From positions 4,154,001 to 4,218,000 of the forward strand of contig NZ_AP024828.1 in assembly GCF_019668465.1 (NCBI RefSeq): a stretch of 64,000 nucleotides of DNA, given 5' to 3'. The stretch is from Mycobacterium senriense (GTDB lineage: Bacteria > Actinomycetota > Actinomycetes > Mycobacteriales > Mycobacteriaceae). How positions within the stretch are numbered: position 1 is the stretch's first letter; every line of letters starts with the position of its first letter. Of the stretch, positions 43,322 through 55,733 are shown piece after piece. The translations under genes and the position numbers were made by a program. The notes under the pieces are model-generated. The model made no database searches and had not been told where the DNA came from. It saw only the letters and a program-made list of their open reading frames with translations.

Positions 43322-44874
43322 TTGGCCGCCCCGGGTGGATGAGCCAGTGACACCGTGGTGCCGCGGGCCACCGGGCCCAGCAGCAGATCGGTGGCGTCGG
43401 TGGCGGGCGCACCGGTGATGACGCCCAGCATGTTTCGTTCAAACTGGCTGCCAACGGGTCCCACGTTGCCCCCGAAAGCGGCCTGCGGAATCCACGGCGC
43501 CTTGGGTGCCACCGGCGCGACCCACGGCTCGTGCTCTTGTGGTGTCGCCGGCGCCCCGGGCGACGGGTTGTCGGGATTCGCGCTGCCGGGCACCGGCGGC
43601 GACGGCGTAATCCCCGGGGCCAGCGGGGGATTGGGATCGGTCAGATTGGGAGTGGGGTTGATCAGCGGGGGGCCCACCGCGACGAGGTTTCCATCCGGGC
43701 CGATCACCGTGCCGGGCGGCGGTGCCAGATCCTTGGGTGGCTGATAGTTCTGCGGCAGCAGCACCTCGGGCAGATCGGGGCGCACCGGAATCAGCGGTGC
43801 GGTAAAGCAACTGGGCCCTTTGAGCTCGCCGTAGTGCGGGCAGTCGGCGCGTGTGTAAGTGGAACTCGGCGTGAAGGTGAGCATCGCGCGCATGTTGCCG
43901 AGGTTGGTCCGGGGGTTCCACACCTGTTCCATGAACTGGTTGGCCAGGTTGTCCAGCTTGGCGACGGCGGGCACGAAGTTGTTCGACTTCTGCGCCAGGA
44001 TGCCGAACACCGGGGTGAAATCAGTGGTGATCCGGATCAGTTGGTCGATGTGGTTGTCGAAGGATTGGCGCGTCGTGCCGACGGTGTAGTCGGCGCCCGA
44101 CAGCAGCGAGGCCAACTGCCCGCGGGTCTCGGCGAAGGTCCGCATCGGCTCGACGGCCTGATGCAACGCATCGAGAAGGTCGGGCGCCGTCTGGGCGAGC
44201 CCGGTCGTCGCGTCCAGCAGTGCCGACACCGTCGAGGGGCCGGCATCGGTGCTGACGATCGAATTGAGTTGATCGAGAAGGTGATTCAGTTGCGCGCCGG
44301 CGTTCAGCAGGCTCACGCGGCGGTGGTCGGTGGCTGCACCCAGGGCGGCCAGGATTCCCACCGACCTGTCGTCGCGGCCACGTCCCGCCGCGGCGAGCAG
44401 GTCACGCAGCTTACTGACGGTCGTCTGGAACAGGACGGTCGGCAGCTGGTTGTCCTCCAGGATGTGGGCACCGTTGCGGATTTTCGCACCGGGGCCGTTG
44501 CCCACCAGTTGCACCGACGAGACGGCGAAGACGTTACTGGGCACCACGCGTGCGGTCACATTGGCCGGAATCGACTTGGCGTAGTCCTCTTTGAGATCGA
44601 TATGGACATAGTTGGGCTTGCCGTGGGCCGCGGGCACGACACCGTTGACCAGGCCGACGAGCACGCCGTGATATTTGACATCGGACTTCTGCGGAAGGCC
44701 ATCGCCCACGTTGACCAGGTCGGCCACTACCCGCACGTAAGCGTCCAGTCTCCCAGTCGATTTGACCAACATCGCGGTGGTGACCAGGGCGCTGACCACC
44801 ACAACCGCAATGCCGATGCCGAACAGCTGCCGGTCCGACGGGCCGCGGCCGTCCAGCTCAAAGGAATTGGGCAT
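43318..44874 (-). CDS. MceA-family protein
   Basis: A 518-residue Mce protein, the longest of the operon. Membrane anchor (QLFGIGIAVVVVSALVTTAML), Mce domain (DAYVRVVADLVNVGDGLPQKSDVKYHGVLVG read in two parts), helical extension and an unusually long Pro/Ala/Asn-rich C-terminal region from about 375 to the end. A Cys pair (RADCPHYGELKGPSCFT) precedes that tail. The ATG at 44874 lies 11 bp after the yrbEB stop; a longer frame upstream is a shadow of yrbEB. In other mce operons MceA proteins have been studied as cell-entry factors, but the general role is lipid import. Confidence 0.93.
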   Translation of the reverse strand: MPNSFELDGRGPSDRQLFGIGIAVVVVSALVTTAMLVKSTGRLDAYVRVVADLVNVGDGLPQKSDVKYHGVLVGLVNGVVPAAHGKPNYVHIDLKEDYAKSIPANVTARVVPSNVFAVSSVQLVGNGPGAKIRNGAHILEDNQLPTVLFQTTVSKLRDLLAAAGRGRDDRSVGILAALGAATDHRRVSLLNAGAQLNHLLDQLNSIVSTDAGPSTVSALLDATTGLAQTAPDLLDALHQAVEPMRTFAETRGQLASLLSGADYTVGTTRQSFDNHIDQLIRITTDFTPVFGILAQKSNNFVPAVAKLDNLANQFMEQVWNPRTNLGNMRAMLTFTPSSTYTRADCPHYGELKGPSCFTAPLIPVRPDLPEVLLPQNYQPPKDLAPPPGTVIGPDGNLVAVGPPLINPTPNLTDPNPPLAPGITPSPPVPGSANPDNPSPGAPATPQEHEPWVAPVAPKAPWIPQAAFGGNVGPVGSQFERNMLGVITGAPATDATDLLLGPVARGTTVSLAHPPGAAK

Positions 44875-44885
44875 CTTCCACCGAC

Positions 44886-45749
44886 CTACCCGCCGAACCT
44901 CGCGCCGGAGTCGACGCCCCACAGCGCCATGGTGAGCAGCATGTTCACGATGATCACGACGGTGATGCTGGCCCGCATGCCGTGCCCCGCGGCAACGCCG
45001 ACGCCCTCCGGGCCGCCGCTGGCGTAATACCCGTAGTAGCACTGGATCGTGGACGCGATCCACACGAAGATGACCGCCTTGATCAACGAATAGACGATGT
45101 CCTGGCCGGCCAACATCAGCGTGAAGTAGTGCAGGTAGGAGCCGGTCGAGCCGCCGCTACCGATGCCGACCACGACCTGCGTGCTCAGATACCCGATCGC
45201 CAGGCAGGCGGCATACAGCGGGACGATCGCGACCACCGACGCGATCAGCCGGGTGGTCACCAGGTACGGAATCGGGCGGATGGCAATCGATTCCATCGCG
45301 TCGATCTCCTCGGCGATGCGCATGGATCCCAGCTGGGCGGTGAAGCGGCAGCCGCCCTGCATGGCGAATGCGAGGGACGCCATCAGGGGAGCCAGCTCGC
45401 GGGTATTGACCAACGACGACACGAACCCGGTGGCGGGCCCCAGGCCGAGCAGGTCCAGGAAGTTGTAACCCTCGATGCCGACGAGGGCGCCGACGGTCAT
45501 GCCGAGCACGACGGCCACGCCGGCGGTGCCCCCACCCACCACGATCGAACCGTTGCCCCAGGTGATGTTCGACAGCAGCCGCAGGAACTCGGCGCTGTAC
45601 TGGCGCAAGGCGAGTGGCACGGCGACCAGCGCCCGGACGAAGAAGACGAGCAGGTGGCCGAGCCGGACGATCGGCGCTGTGCCGCGGCGGTAGAGACGGA
45701 CGAGCGGCACCGAAATCGGTGCGAAAGGCTGATAAGCCGAGGCCGTCAC
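44886..45749 (-). CDS. YrbEB-family Mce permease
   Basis: A 287-residue MlaE-type integral membrane permease with five to six hydrophobic segments. Features are the cytoplasmic coupling region MRIAEEIDAMESIAI, by which the protein contacts the Mce ATPase, and the late YYGYYASGGPEGVGVAAG loop. It is the second of two YrbE subunits that form the inner-membrane base of the Mce importer. GTG at 45749 starts 1 bp after the yrbEA stop. An ATPase (MceG/Mkl) is not encoded here and normally acts in trans. Confidence 0.93.
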   Translation of the reverse strand: MTASAYQPFAPISVPLVRLYRRGTAPIVRLGHLLVFFVRALVAVPLALRQYSAEFLRLLSNITWGNGSIVVGGGTAGVAVVLGMTVGALVGIEGYNFLDLLGLGPATGFVSSLVNTRELAPLMASLAFAMQGGCRFTAQLGSMRIAEEIDAMESIAIRPIPYLVTTRLIASVVAIVPLYAACLAIGYLSTQVVVGIGSGGSTGSYLHYFTLMLAGQDIVYSLIKAVIFVWIASTIQCYYGYYASGGPEGVGVAAGHGMRASITVVIIVNMLLTMALWGVDSGARFGG

Positions 45750-45750
45750 G

Positions 45751-46593
45751 TCAGAGCCCCGTCCTGGGCGACAACATGATGTAGAGCTGGCTGATGGCGA
45801 CGTTGACGATCATCAACAGCAGGATCGCCTCGACCACAGCGGCATTCACCGAGTTCGCGACGCCGGTCGGTCCGCCCTTGGTGGACAAGCCTTTCTGGCT
45901 CGACACGATCGCCACAATGGCGCCGAACACGATCGCCTTGATCAGCGCCAAGATCATGTCACCGGTGGTCGCGAACGACGCGAACGTCGACACGAAGCTG
46001 CCCGGCGCCCCGTTCTGGAAGTACACGTTGAACATGTAGCTCGCGAAGAACCCGGCGAAGCACACGACGCCGGTGAGTGCCACGCCGATCATCACCGCGG
46101 CGGCGAAGCGGGGGACGACCAGGCGGCGGATCACCGAGACGCCCATCACCTCCATCGCGTCAGTCTCTTCGCGCATCGTCCGCGAACCCAGGTCGGCGGT
46201 GATGGCCGACCCGACCGCCGAGGCCATGAGGACCGCGGCCACCAGCGAGGCCCCCTGCCGGATGACCGCGAGCCCGCTGGCCGCCCCGGCCAGCGACGTG
46301 GCGCCGACCTGGCCGGCCAGCAACGCGAACTGGATGGACAGGGTGACGCTGATCGGCAGCGACACCAGGATCGTCGGCAGCACGGCGGTGCCGGCCATGA
46401 ATGCGCCCTGCCGGACGAACTCCTGCCACTGGAATCGCCCGGTCACCAGGTCGTAGAAGAAGTATTGAACGGTTCGCACAACCAGCACGAACTGTTCACC
46501 TACCGTCGTCAGCGAGGCGACCGGGTGACGTTTGACGTACCCGACGGACCAGTTCCGGATGGCGGTGACGCCATCAAGCTCCGCCGTCGTCAT
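45751..46593 (-). CDS. YrbEA-family Mce permease
   Basis: A 280-residue MlaE-type permease and first gene of the mce operon. It carries the coupling motif TMREETDAMEVMGVSVI, several membrane segments (FAALLAGQVGATSLAGAAS region) and the family loop SSQKGLSTKGGPTGVANSVN. The ATG at 46593 is preceded by about 300 bp of promoter region shared with the divergent tetR gene. Ten genes downstream on the same strand with overlaps or short gaps suggest a single transcript ending after the DUF3298 gene. Confidence 0.93.
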   Translation of the reverse strand: MTTAELDGVTAIRNWSVGYVKRHPVASLTTVGEQFVLVVRTVQYFFYDLVTGRFQWQEFVRQGAFMAGTAVLPTILVSLPISVTLSIQFALLAGQVGATSLAGAASGLAVIRQGASLVAAVLMASAVGSAITADLGSRTMREETDAMEVMGVSVIRRLVVPRFAAAVMIGVALTGVVCFAGFFASYMFNVYFQNGAPGSFVSTFASFATTGDMILALIKAIVFGAIVAIVSSQKGLSTKGGPTGVANSVNAAVVEAILLLMIVNVAISQLYIMLSPRTGL

Positions 46594-46723
46594 AGCGGCA
46601 TGACCTGCGGTCCATCTAGCAAACCGGTGGAACAGGTCATCGCGTACCAGCTACCGCTTTCATCGGCCCTCATCCCACCCCTAAATCCTGAGTGCCGAGC
46701 GAAGGGCCTTGGGCAGCCGTTGG

Positions 46724-46750
46724 ACCCTATCCTTATTAAAATAGTGTCAA
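46724..46750 (-). promoter_or_regulatory. Candidate mce operon promoter
   Basis: On the minus strand TTGACA (46745-46750) is followed after 15 nt by TAGGGT (46724-46729), about 130 bp before yrbEA. The -35 is a perfect consensus; the spacer is short. Confidence 0.4.
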
Positions 46751-46826
46751 CAAGCACCAAGGCTCCGCAGCTCATCGGTGTGTGCTGCATCACAATAGCT
46801 TACTTGATAGGGACTTTCAATAGTGT
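46740..46826. promoter_or_regulatory. Divergent regulatory region with repeated AATAGTGT, possible TetR operator
   Basis: Between yrbEA and tetR (46594-46898, 305 bp) the octamer AATAGTGT occurs at 46740-46747, overlapping the candidate mce -35, and at 46819-46826, overlapping the candidate tetR promoter. The placement fits operator half-sites for the divergent regulator, but the repeat is short. The rest of the region, including an AT-rich patch at 46730-46745, holds no credible gene. Confidence 0.3.
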
Positions 46827-46831
46827 AGAGT
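46804..46831 (+). promoter_or_regulatory. Candidate tetR promoter
   Basis: TTGATA (46804-46809), a 16-nt spacer, then TAGAGT (46826-46831), about 67 bp before the tetR ATG. Confidence 0.4.
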
Positions 46832-46898
46832 CACTCATCTGAGTTCGTCGCTGGACGGCGCCGTGGGGTTCTAATGTCGGATTGACGAAGGTGATGGC

Positions 46899-47528
46899 AT
46901 GCCCTCAGCAAACATATCGTTGCGGGACCGACGCCGTGCTGAGCTGCTTTCCCTGATCCAACGGACCGCCCATCAGCTCTTCGCCGAACGGGGCTTCGAG
47001 GCGGTGACGACTGAGGACATCGCAGCGGCCGCCGGGATCTCCATCAGCACGTATTTCCGGTATGCGCCCACCAAGGAGGGCCTGCTGGTCGATCCCGTCC
47101 GGGAGGCCGCCGCCGAGATCGTCGGTTCGTACAGCGCCAGGCCGCCACACGAGTCGCCGGTCGAGGCGCTGATCCAGCTGTTCGTCACGCGCGCCAGCGA
47201 TGCCAGCGACGTTGACAACCTCGACACCTGGCGTCAAGCGGTCGCGACCGCGCCCCACTTGTTGAGCAAATCCGTATTGGTCAGCGAAACCGATCACGGC
47301 ACGCTGATCGAGCAGGTCGCCCACCGGATGAATGTCGATGCGGCGGTTGATATTCGGCCCGCGCTGTTGGTCCACACCAGTTTGGCCACGGTGCAATTCG
47401 TGCTCGATGGATGGCTGACCTCGAACATCGACGAGCGCCCACCGTTTCATGTGCAGTTGGAGGAAGCGCTGCGCATCACGCTCGCCGGATTCGAAGGACG
47501 AAGCGGTTCAGAACCGGGCCGGGGCTAA
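46899..47528 (+). CDS. TetR-family transcriptional regulator
   Basis: A 209-residue regulator. The N-terminal helix-turn-helix reads [37 protein letters not shown] in sections (about 20-57), the standard TetR fold. The ligand-binding C-terminal domain shows no motif that names a ligand. AAGGTG about 6 nt before the ATG at 46899 is the likely ribosome binding site. It is divergent from the mce operon and is probably its local repressor, as TetR-type Mce3R- and KstR-like proteins are for other lipid-uptake operons; this is inference from position. Its stop lies 26 bp before hisE. Confidence 0.9.
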   Translation: MPSANISLRDRRRAELLSLIQRTAHQLFAERGFEAVTTEDIAAAAGISISTYFRYAPTKEGLLVDPVREAAAEIVGSYSARPPHESPVEALIQLFVTRASDASDVDNLDTWRQAVATAPHLLSKSVLVSETDHGTLIEQVAHRMNVDAAVDIRPALLVHTSLATVQFVLDGWLTSNIDERPPFHVQLEEALRITLAGFEGRSGSEPGRG

Positions 47529-47554
47529 ACCGCCGTGACTTTGCTCGCCGCCGC

Positions 47555-48693
<1,139 letters not shown>

Positions 48694-48812
48694 TTGCGCA
48701 CGCGGTGCAAAACCCGCGGCTGTGTTAGCGTCCGCCTCGGGGGACTGCCCTGGTTGGCGTGTGGGCCGTCCCCGCATTGGTCGCCGGCGTTCGTCTCCCA
48801 GGAGGGTCTTCC

Positions 48813-49334
48813 GTGACACACGCACTTCTTGTCTTGCTGGCTTTATTGATTGGTGTCGTGGCCGGGCTGCGCTCGCTGACGGCGCCCGCCGTCGTCGCCT
48901 GGGCCGCTTACCCCGCAGTCCTTGGCTGGATCGACCTGCACGGCACGTGGGCGGGCTGGATGGCCAGCATTATCACGGTGATCATCTTCACCGTTCTCGC
49001 TGTGGGCGAACTGATCAACGACAAGCTGCCCAAGACGCCGGCACGCACCGCGCCGCCGATCTTCGCGGCCCGGATCATCATGGGCGGGCTCGCGGGCGCG
49101 GCCCTTGGCGCGTGGCCGCACTGGACGTTCACCGCGCTGGGCGCCGGCGTCATCGGGGCGGTGCTGGGCACCCTCGGCGGCTACCACGCGCGCAAACGGC
49201 TGGTCGCCGCGACGGGCGGCAAGGACCTGCCGATCGCCTTGCTCGAGGACGCCGTCGCGATCGTGGGCGGGTTCGCCATCCTTGCGGCGACGGGTCACGT
49301 GCTGACCGAATACCTGCTGACGGCGGTTAAGTGA
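48813..49334 (+). CDS. DUF4126 membrane protein (Rv2120c-like)
   Basis: A 173-residue integral membrane protein with about four hydrophobic segments. It begins ALLVLLALLIGVVAGLRSL and has the family stretch GELINDKLPKTPARTAPP between helices 2 and 3. GTG at 48813 follows AGGAGG (48801-48806) by 6 nt. No enzymatic motif is seen. The syntenic M. tuberculosis gene is Rv2120c, of unknown function. The stop overlaps the GTG of the next gene by 4 bp, so the two are coupled here. Confidence 0.85.
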   Translation: MTHALLVLLALLIGVVAGLRSLTAPAVVAWAAYPAVLGWIDLHGTWAGWMASIITVIIFTVLAVGELINDKLPKTPARTAPPIFAARIIMGGLAGAALGAWPHWTFTALGAGVIGAVLGTLGGYHARKRLVAATGGKDLPIALLEDAVAIVGGFAILAATGHVLTEYLLTAVK

Positions 49335-50697
49335 CAGAGCATTTCGATGCGATCATCGTCGGCGCGGGGCAGGCCGGCCCGCCGCTGGCAGGCCGGCTGA
49401 CCGCAGCCGGGCAGCGCGTCGCGGTGATCGAGCGCAAGCTGATCGGTGGCACCTGCGTCAACACCGGATGCATCCCGACCAAAACGATGGTGGCCTCCGC
49501 GCATGCAGCCCATCTGGCGCGCCGCGGCGCGGACTACGGCGTCGGGACCGGGCCGGTCAGCGTCGACATGGCGAAGGTCAAGTCCCGCAAGGACGAGATC
49601 ATGCTCGGCAACCGCAAGGGCGTCGAGGATTGGCTCGAGGGAATGAACGGCTGCACCGTGTTTCGCGGTCACGCGGTCTTTCAGGATCCGCACACGCTGC
49701 GCGTCGGCGACGATGTGCTGCACGCCGACCGCATCTTTCTCAACGTCGGTGGGCGTGCGGTGGTGCCCGACATCCCGGGCCTGTCCGACGTCGAGTTCCT
49801 CACCAACGTGTCGATTCTCGAACTTCACACGGTGCCAACGCATCTCATCATCGTCGGGGGCGGCTACATCGCGCTGGAGTTCGCGCAGATGTACCGGCGG
49901 TTCGGGGCCCGGGTGACCATCGTCGAACGGGAACCGCGACTGGCGTCGCGCGAAGACGAGGACGTCTCGGCAGCCGTCGAAGCAATCCTGCGAGCCGAAG
50001 GCATCGACGTCATCGTCGGTGCCGACGATGTGCGAATAGCCAAGACCGGCAATGGATTCGAGCTAACCCCTCGTGCGGGCGCCGCCCCCGTTGAGGGGAG
50101 CCACCTGTTGCTGGCGGTGGGTCGACGCCCCAACACCGACGACCTCGGTCTGCAAGCGGCCGGGGTGCAGACCGACGCGCGCGGCTACATCGTGGTCGAC
50201 GACCAGCTCAAGACCAGCGTCGATCACATCTGGGCGATGGGCGACTGCAACGGCAAGGGCGCGTTCACCCACACCTCCTACAACGACTTCGAGATCGTCG
50301 CCGCCAATCTGCTGGACGACGACCCGCGCCGGGTGAGCGACCGGATCACCACCTACGCGCTCTACATCGATCCGCCGCTCGGGCGTGCCGGCATGACCGT
50401 CGATCAGGTCCGCGCGTCGGGCCGCAAGGCGTTGGTCGGCAAGCGGCCGATGACCCGAGTCGGCCGGGCGGTGGAAAAGGGTGAGACGCAGGGTTTCATG
50501 AAAGTCGTGGTGGACGCCGAAACCCAGCAGATCCTGGGGGCCGCCGTCTTCGGGGTCGGCGGCGACGAGGCCATCCACGGCATTCTGGACGTCATGTCGG
50601 CGAAAGCGCCCTACACCAGGCTGTCGCGGACCATGCACATCCATCCCACGGTCAGCGAGCTGATTCCTACGATGCTGCAGGAGCTTTCGCCGCTCGA

Positions 50698-50701
<4 letters not shown>
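49331..50701 (+). CDS. Flavin-dependent pyridine nucleotide-disulfide oxidoreductase (mercuric reductase-like)
   Basis: A 456-residue member of the lipoamide dehydrogenase/mercuric reductase group. FAD motif AIIVGAGQAGPPLA at the N-terminus; redox disulfide GGTCVNTGCIPTK (Cys42, Cys47); NAD(P)H motif IIVGGGYIALEFAQM (about 175); second FAD motif VDHIWAMGDCNG; interface HIHPTVSELIPTM with the His-Glu pair. It lacks the N-terminal metal-binding domain and the C-terminal vicinal Cys of true mercuric reductases, so a mercury role is unlikely. Other candidates are an NADPH-dependent disulfide or quinone reductase. GTG 49331 overlaps the DUF4126 stop. From memory, M. tuberculosis has no gene here between Rv2120c and Rv2119, so this is an insertion. 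Its stop shares CTAG with the convergent nuclease gene. Confidence 0.88.
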
Positions 50702-52514
<1,813 letters not shown>

Positions 52515-52530
52515 CGGGTGGTCGCATCGG

Positions 52531-52830
52531 CTACCCGAGGTCCTCGCTGCGCACCAGGGAGCGTCGCACCGACAGCAGCTCGAACTCGGGATGCGCGGCC
52601 ACCAGTCGCTCGGCGGCGTCCAGGACGTCGACGGCATGACCGCGGTCGCCGGACACCGTGGCGACGCCGATGCTGGCCCGCCGATAAAGCTCATGTGAAC
52701 CCGTCTCAGCCGCCGACACGCTGAACTTGCGCTGCAACTCCGCGACGACGGGACGAATGACCGACCGCTTCTGTTTGAGTGACCGCACGTCGCCGAGCAA
52801 CACGTCGAACTCGAGCCAGCCGATCCACAT
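52531..52830 (-). CDS. DUF503 family protein (Rv2117-like)
   Basis: A 99-residue DUF503 protein (YlxP-like). Characteristic segments are [31 protein letters not shown] (in parts) and [19 protein letters not shown]. YlxP/DUF503 proteins elsewhere sit beside rbfA and are linked to ribosome maturation, but the mycobacterial member lies apart and its role is unproven. The ATG at 52830 lies 8 bp after the probable end of lppK on the same strand, so the two form an operon. Confidence 0.88.
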   Translation of the reverse strand: MWIGWLEFDVLLGDVRSLKQKRSVIRPVVAELQRKFSVSAAETGSHELYRRASIGVATVSGDRGHAVDVLDAAERLVAAHPEFELLSVRRSLVRSEDLG

Positions 52831-52838
52831 GCCGCGGG

Positions 52839-53587
52839 TCAACCCGGCGGGTTTTGCTGCTCGGGGGCGGGCTCCGGAGCGGGGGCAGGAGCAGGTTCCG
52901 GGGCCGGCGCGGGTGCGGGCGGCGGAGGCGCGGGCGGTGGCGGCGCGGGCGGTGGCGGCGGTGGCGCCGCGGGCGGGGGGCGCTGGTGCGGGGGCTGGGT
53001 TCGGCGGGTGGCGGCGCCGGGGGCGGCGCGGGTGGCGGCGGCGGGGGAGGCGCGGGAGCCCCCGAAGTCGGAGCCGCCGGCGACTTCCCCAGGGCCAGCA
53101 GCATTTCGGCGGTGTGCCGGGACAGCTGCCAACCACCCTGGAAGGGGGTGAACTCCATCGGGAAGGAGAAGTTGGCGTTGTTGACCTGGGCGGTATGCAC
53201 AGCGATGGTGGTCTTCACGTTCGACGGGTTCTTGTCCGACCATGCGATGTCGTTCGCGTTGAACGTCATGGGCAGGTAGCCGTTGTCGCGCAAGGCGTTG
53301 GTGAACTTATCCAGGGTGGCCGCGCTCTCCGGCGTCGCGCCTTCCACCAGATTCACCTTGCTGGCGCCCGGAACGTTCGGGTCGGTGAGTCGGGCGAGCA
53401 CGTCGGTGAGCGCTTCGGGTGGCGGCAGGGGAGCCGTGACCGGCGCAGCAACCTCGCTCGAGGAGGCCGGCGGCAGCGAAGAGGCGGCCGATGAATCACT
53501 CTTCAGGTGCGGCGACGAACACGCCGCGAGCCCAACTGCCGCCGCCGCGGTGGCGGCGCTCAGCGCTACTAACAGTGGCCGGTGCAT
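52839..53587 (-). CDS. lppK: Lipoprotein LppK, with an apparent frameshift in its proline-rich tail
   Basis: Lipoprotein with signal peptide ending VGLAAC (lipobox Cys about 23) and a globular domain ([60 protein letters not shown]) matching remembered Rv2116/LppK. After residue ~170 comes a Pro/Ala tail. As written, the frame from 53587 turns Arg-rich ([13 protein letters not shown]) and runs to 52706, 125 bp into the DUF503 gene. One extra G in the G6 run at 52975-52980 would restore a P/A/E-rich tail ending QQNPPG at 52839, 8 bp before that gene. The coordinates given assume this. Either an assembly error or a real frameshift. Function unknown; envelope-located. Confidence 0.75.
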
Positions 53588-53893
53588 CCAGTCGGTCGGC
53601 CGGCTAGGCGGCTCTGGCCGCTTCGCGAAGGAAGGCTGTCGCTAAGGTCGGGCCGATGGGTGCAACTGAAGTCACACCGGCGGCGGGGGCTGCGACGGCG
53701 ACGCGGGTCGAGCCTGTGGCGAGGCTTTTTGCGGTCACGGCGGCCCTTTCGATCATCACGATTAGTGGCCGAGATTACCAGCGTGACGAAAATCTTAACT
53801 TTTCGTGGGTATTTGACTACGCACATCAATCGGCAATCGCCGGTAGCTTTGAAGTATCCGCCGCGCCAATTCGGTGTGGGAAAGGAGCGCAAG
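53588..53893. promoter_or_regulatory. lppK-mpa divergent region with a perfect inverted repeat
   Basis: The 306-bp gap holds the divergent promoters of lppK and mpa. ACGAAAA (53786-53792) and TTTTCGT (53800-53806) form a perfect inverted repeat around a 7-nt spacer, about 88 bp before the mpa start. Because both flanking genes point away from the gap, a terminator is unlikely; an operator or a 5'-UTR hairpin is more plausible. A short frame at 53656-53901 is not convincing. Confidence 0.4.
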
Positions 53894-55723
53894 ATGAATA
53901 GCTCAGAGCGTTCTGACGCATTCGGAACCCCCCACGAATCAGACATGTCCAGCGGCGACGAGGCCGAGTTGGAGCAACTACGCCGCGAGGCAGCGATGTT
54001 GCGTGAGCAGCTCGACCACGCGGCCGGCTCGCATGGCGGCGCCCGCTCCGCGCGCGATGTGCATCAGCTGGAAGCGCGCATCGACTCCCTTGCGTCGCGG
54101 AACTCCAAGTTGATGGAGACCCTCAAAGAGGCCCGCCAGCAACTGCTGGCGCTGCGTGAGGAAGTCGATCGGTTGGGGCAGCCGCCGAGCGGTTACGGCG
54201 TCCTGCTCGCCACCCACGAGGACGACACCGTCGACGTGTTCACCTCCGGTCGCAAGATGCGGCTGACCTGCTCGCCGAACATCGAAATCCCGTTGTTGCG
54301 CAAGGGTCAGACGGTCCGCCTCAACGAGGCCCTCACCGTCGTCGAGGCCGGTACGTACGAATCGGTCGGCGAGATTTCCACGTTGCGTGAACTGCTGGCC
54401 GACGGGCACCGCGCCCTCGTCGTCGGGCACGCCGACGAGGAGCGCATCGTCTGGCTGGCCGAGCCGCTGGTCGCCGAGAACCTGCCGGAAGGTCATCCCG
54501 ACGCGCTCAACGACGACACTCGGCCGCGCAAGCTGCGGCCCGGCGACTCGTTGTTGGTCGACACCAAGGCCGGTTACGCCTTCGAGCGCATCCCCAAGGC
54601 CGAGGTCGAGGACCTGGTGCTGGAAGAGGTGCCCGACGTCAGCTACCTGGACATCGGTGGCCTCACTCGCCAGATCGAGCAGATCCGCGACGCCGTGGAG
54701 CTGCCGTTCCTGCACAAGGAGCTGTACCGCGAGTACGCGCTGCGTCCGCCCAAAGGTGTGCTGCTCTACGGCCCGCCCGGTTGCGGTAAGACGCTGATTG
54801 CTAAGGCCGTGGCCAACTCGTTGGCCAAGAAGATGGCCGAGGTGCGCGGCGACGACGCCCGCGAGGCCAAGTCCTACTTCTTGAACATCAAGGGGCCCGA
54901 ACTTCTCAACAAGTTCGTCGGCGAGACCGAGCGGCACATCCGACTGATCTTCCAGAGGGCACGCGAGAAGGCGTCGGAAGGCACACCAGTGATCGTGTTC
55001 TTCGACGAGATGGACTCGATCTTCCGTACCCGTGGCACCGGGGTTTCCTCGGACGTCGAGACCACGGTGGTCCCGCAGCTGCTGTCCGAGATCGACGGCG
55101 TGGAGGGGCTGGAGAACGTCATCGTGATCGGCGCCTCCAACCGTGAGGACATGATCGACCCGGCGATCCTGCGGCCCGGGCGCCTCGACGTGAAGATCAA
55201 GATCGAGCGGCCGGATGCCGAAGCGGCGCAAGACATCTTCTCGAAGTACTTGGTCGAGACGCTGCCGGTGCACGCCGACGACCTGGCCGAGTTCGGCGGC
55301 GACCGCGCGCTGTGCATCAAGACGATGATCGAAAAGGTCGTAGACCGGATGTACTCCGAGATCGACGACAACCGGTTCCTGGAGGTCACCTACGCGAACG
55401 GTGACAAGGAAGTCATGTACTTCAAGGACTTCAACTCCGGGGCGATGATCCAGAACGTCGTCGACCGCGCGAAGAAGAACGCGATCAAGTCAGTGCTGGA
55501 GACCGGTCAGCCCGGTCTGCGCATCCAGCATCTGCTGGACTCGATCGTCGACGAGTTCGCCGAGAACGAGGACCTGCCCAACACCACCAACCCCGATGAC
55601 TGGGCGCGGATTTCGGGCAAGAAGGGCGAGCGGATCGTCTACATCCGCACCCTGGTCACCGGCAAGAGCTCGAGCGCGTCGCGGGCAATCGACACCGAAT
55701 CCAACCTGGGTCAGTACCTGTAG
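53894..55723 (+). CDS. mpa: Mycobacterial proteasome ATPase (ARC)
   Basis: A 609-residue hexameric AAA ATPase that captures pupylated proteins through its N-terminal coiled coil (about 20-75, [16 protein letters not shown] onward), unfolds them and threads them into the 20S core. OB domains follow, then Walker A GPPGCGKT (293-300) and Walker B FFDEMD (Asp371, Glu372). The C-terminal GQYL, the proteasome-activating tail, is intact. The ATG at 53894 with AAAGGAG upstream gives exactly the M. tuberculosis length; a longer in-frame extension is not supported. Syntenic with Rv2115c. Confidence 0.97.
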   Translation: MNSSERSDAFGTPHESDMSSGDEAELEQLRREAAMLREQLDHAAGSHGGARSARDVHQLEARIDSLASRNSKLMETLKEARQQLLALREEVDRLGQPPSGYGVLLATHEDDTVDVFTSGRKMRLTCSPNIEIPLLRKGQTVRLNEALTVVEAGTYESVGEISTLRELLADGHRALVVGHADEERIVWLAEPLVAENLPEGHPDALNDDTRPRKLRPGDSLLVDTKAGYAFERIPKAEVEDLVLEEVPDVSYLDIGGLTRQIEQIRDAVELPFLHKELYREYALRPPKGVLLYGPPGCGKTLIAKAVANSLAKKMAEVRGDDAREAKSYFLNIKGPELLNKFVGETERHIRLIFQRAREKASEGTPVIVFFDEMDSIFRTRGTGVSSDVETTVVPQLLSEIDGVEGLENVIVIGASNREDMIDPAILRPGRLDVKIKIERPDAEAAQDIFSKYLVETLPVHADDLAEFGGDRALCIKTMIEKVVDRMYSEIDDNRFLEVTYANGDKEVMYFKDFNSGAMIQNVVDRAKKNAIKSVLETGQPGLRIQHLLDSIVDEFAENEDLPNTTNPDDWARISGKKGERIVYIRTLVTGKSSSASRAIDTESNLGQYL

Positions 55724-55733
55724 GGCTCGGCGG

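Noticed and set aside
46465..46842. 125-codon plus-strand frame across the mce/tetR region
   Set aside because: It overlaps the start of yrbEA and the promoter region, has no recognisable motif and no ribosome binding site.
52839..53243. Separate proline-rich gene overlapping lppK
   Set aside because: Its first two thirds are an out-of-frame shadow of lppK; only its last part is meaningful, as the restored lppK tail.
53656..53901. 81-codon plus-strand frame before mpa
   Set aside because: It runs past the mpa start and ribosome binding site in another frame and covers the inverted repeat; no homology recognised.
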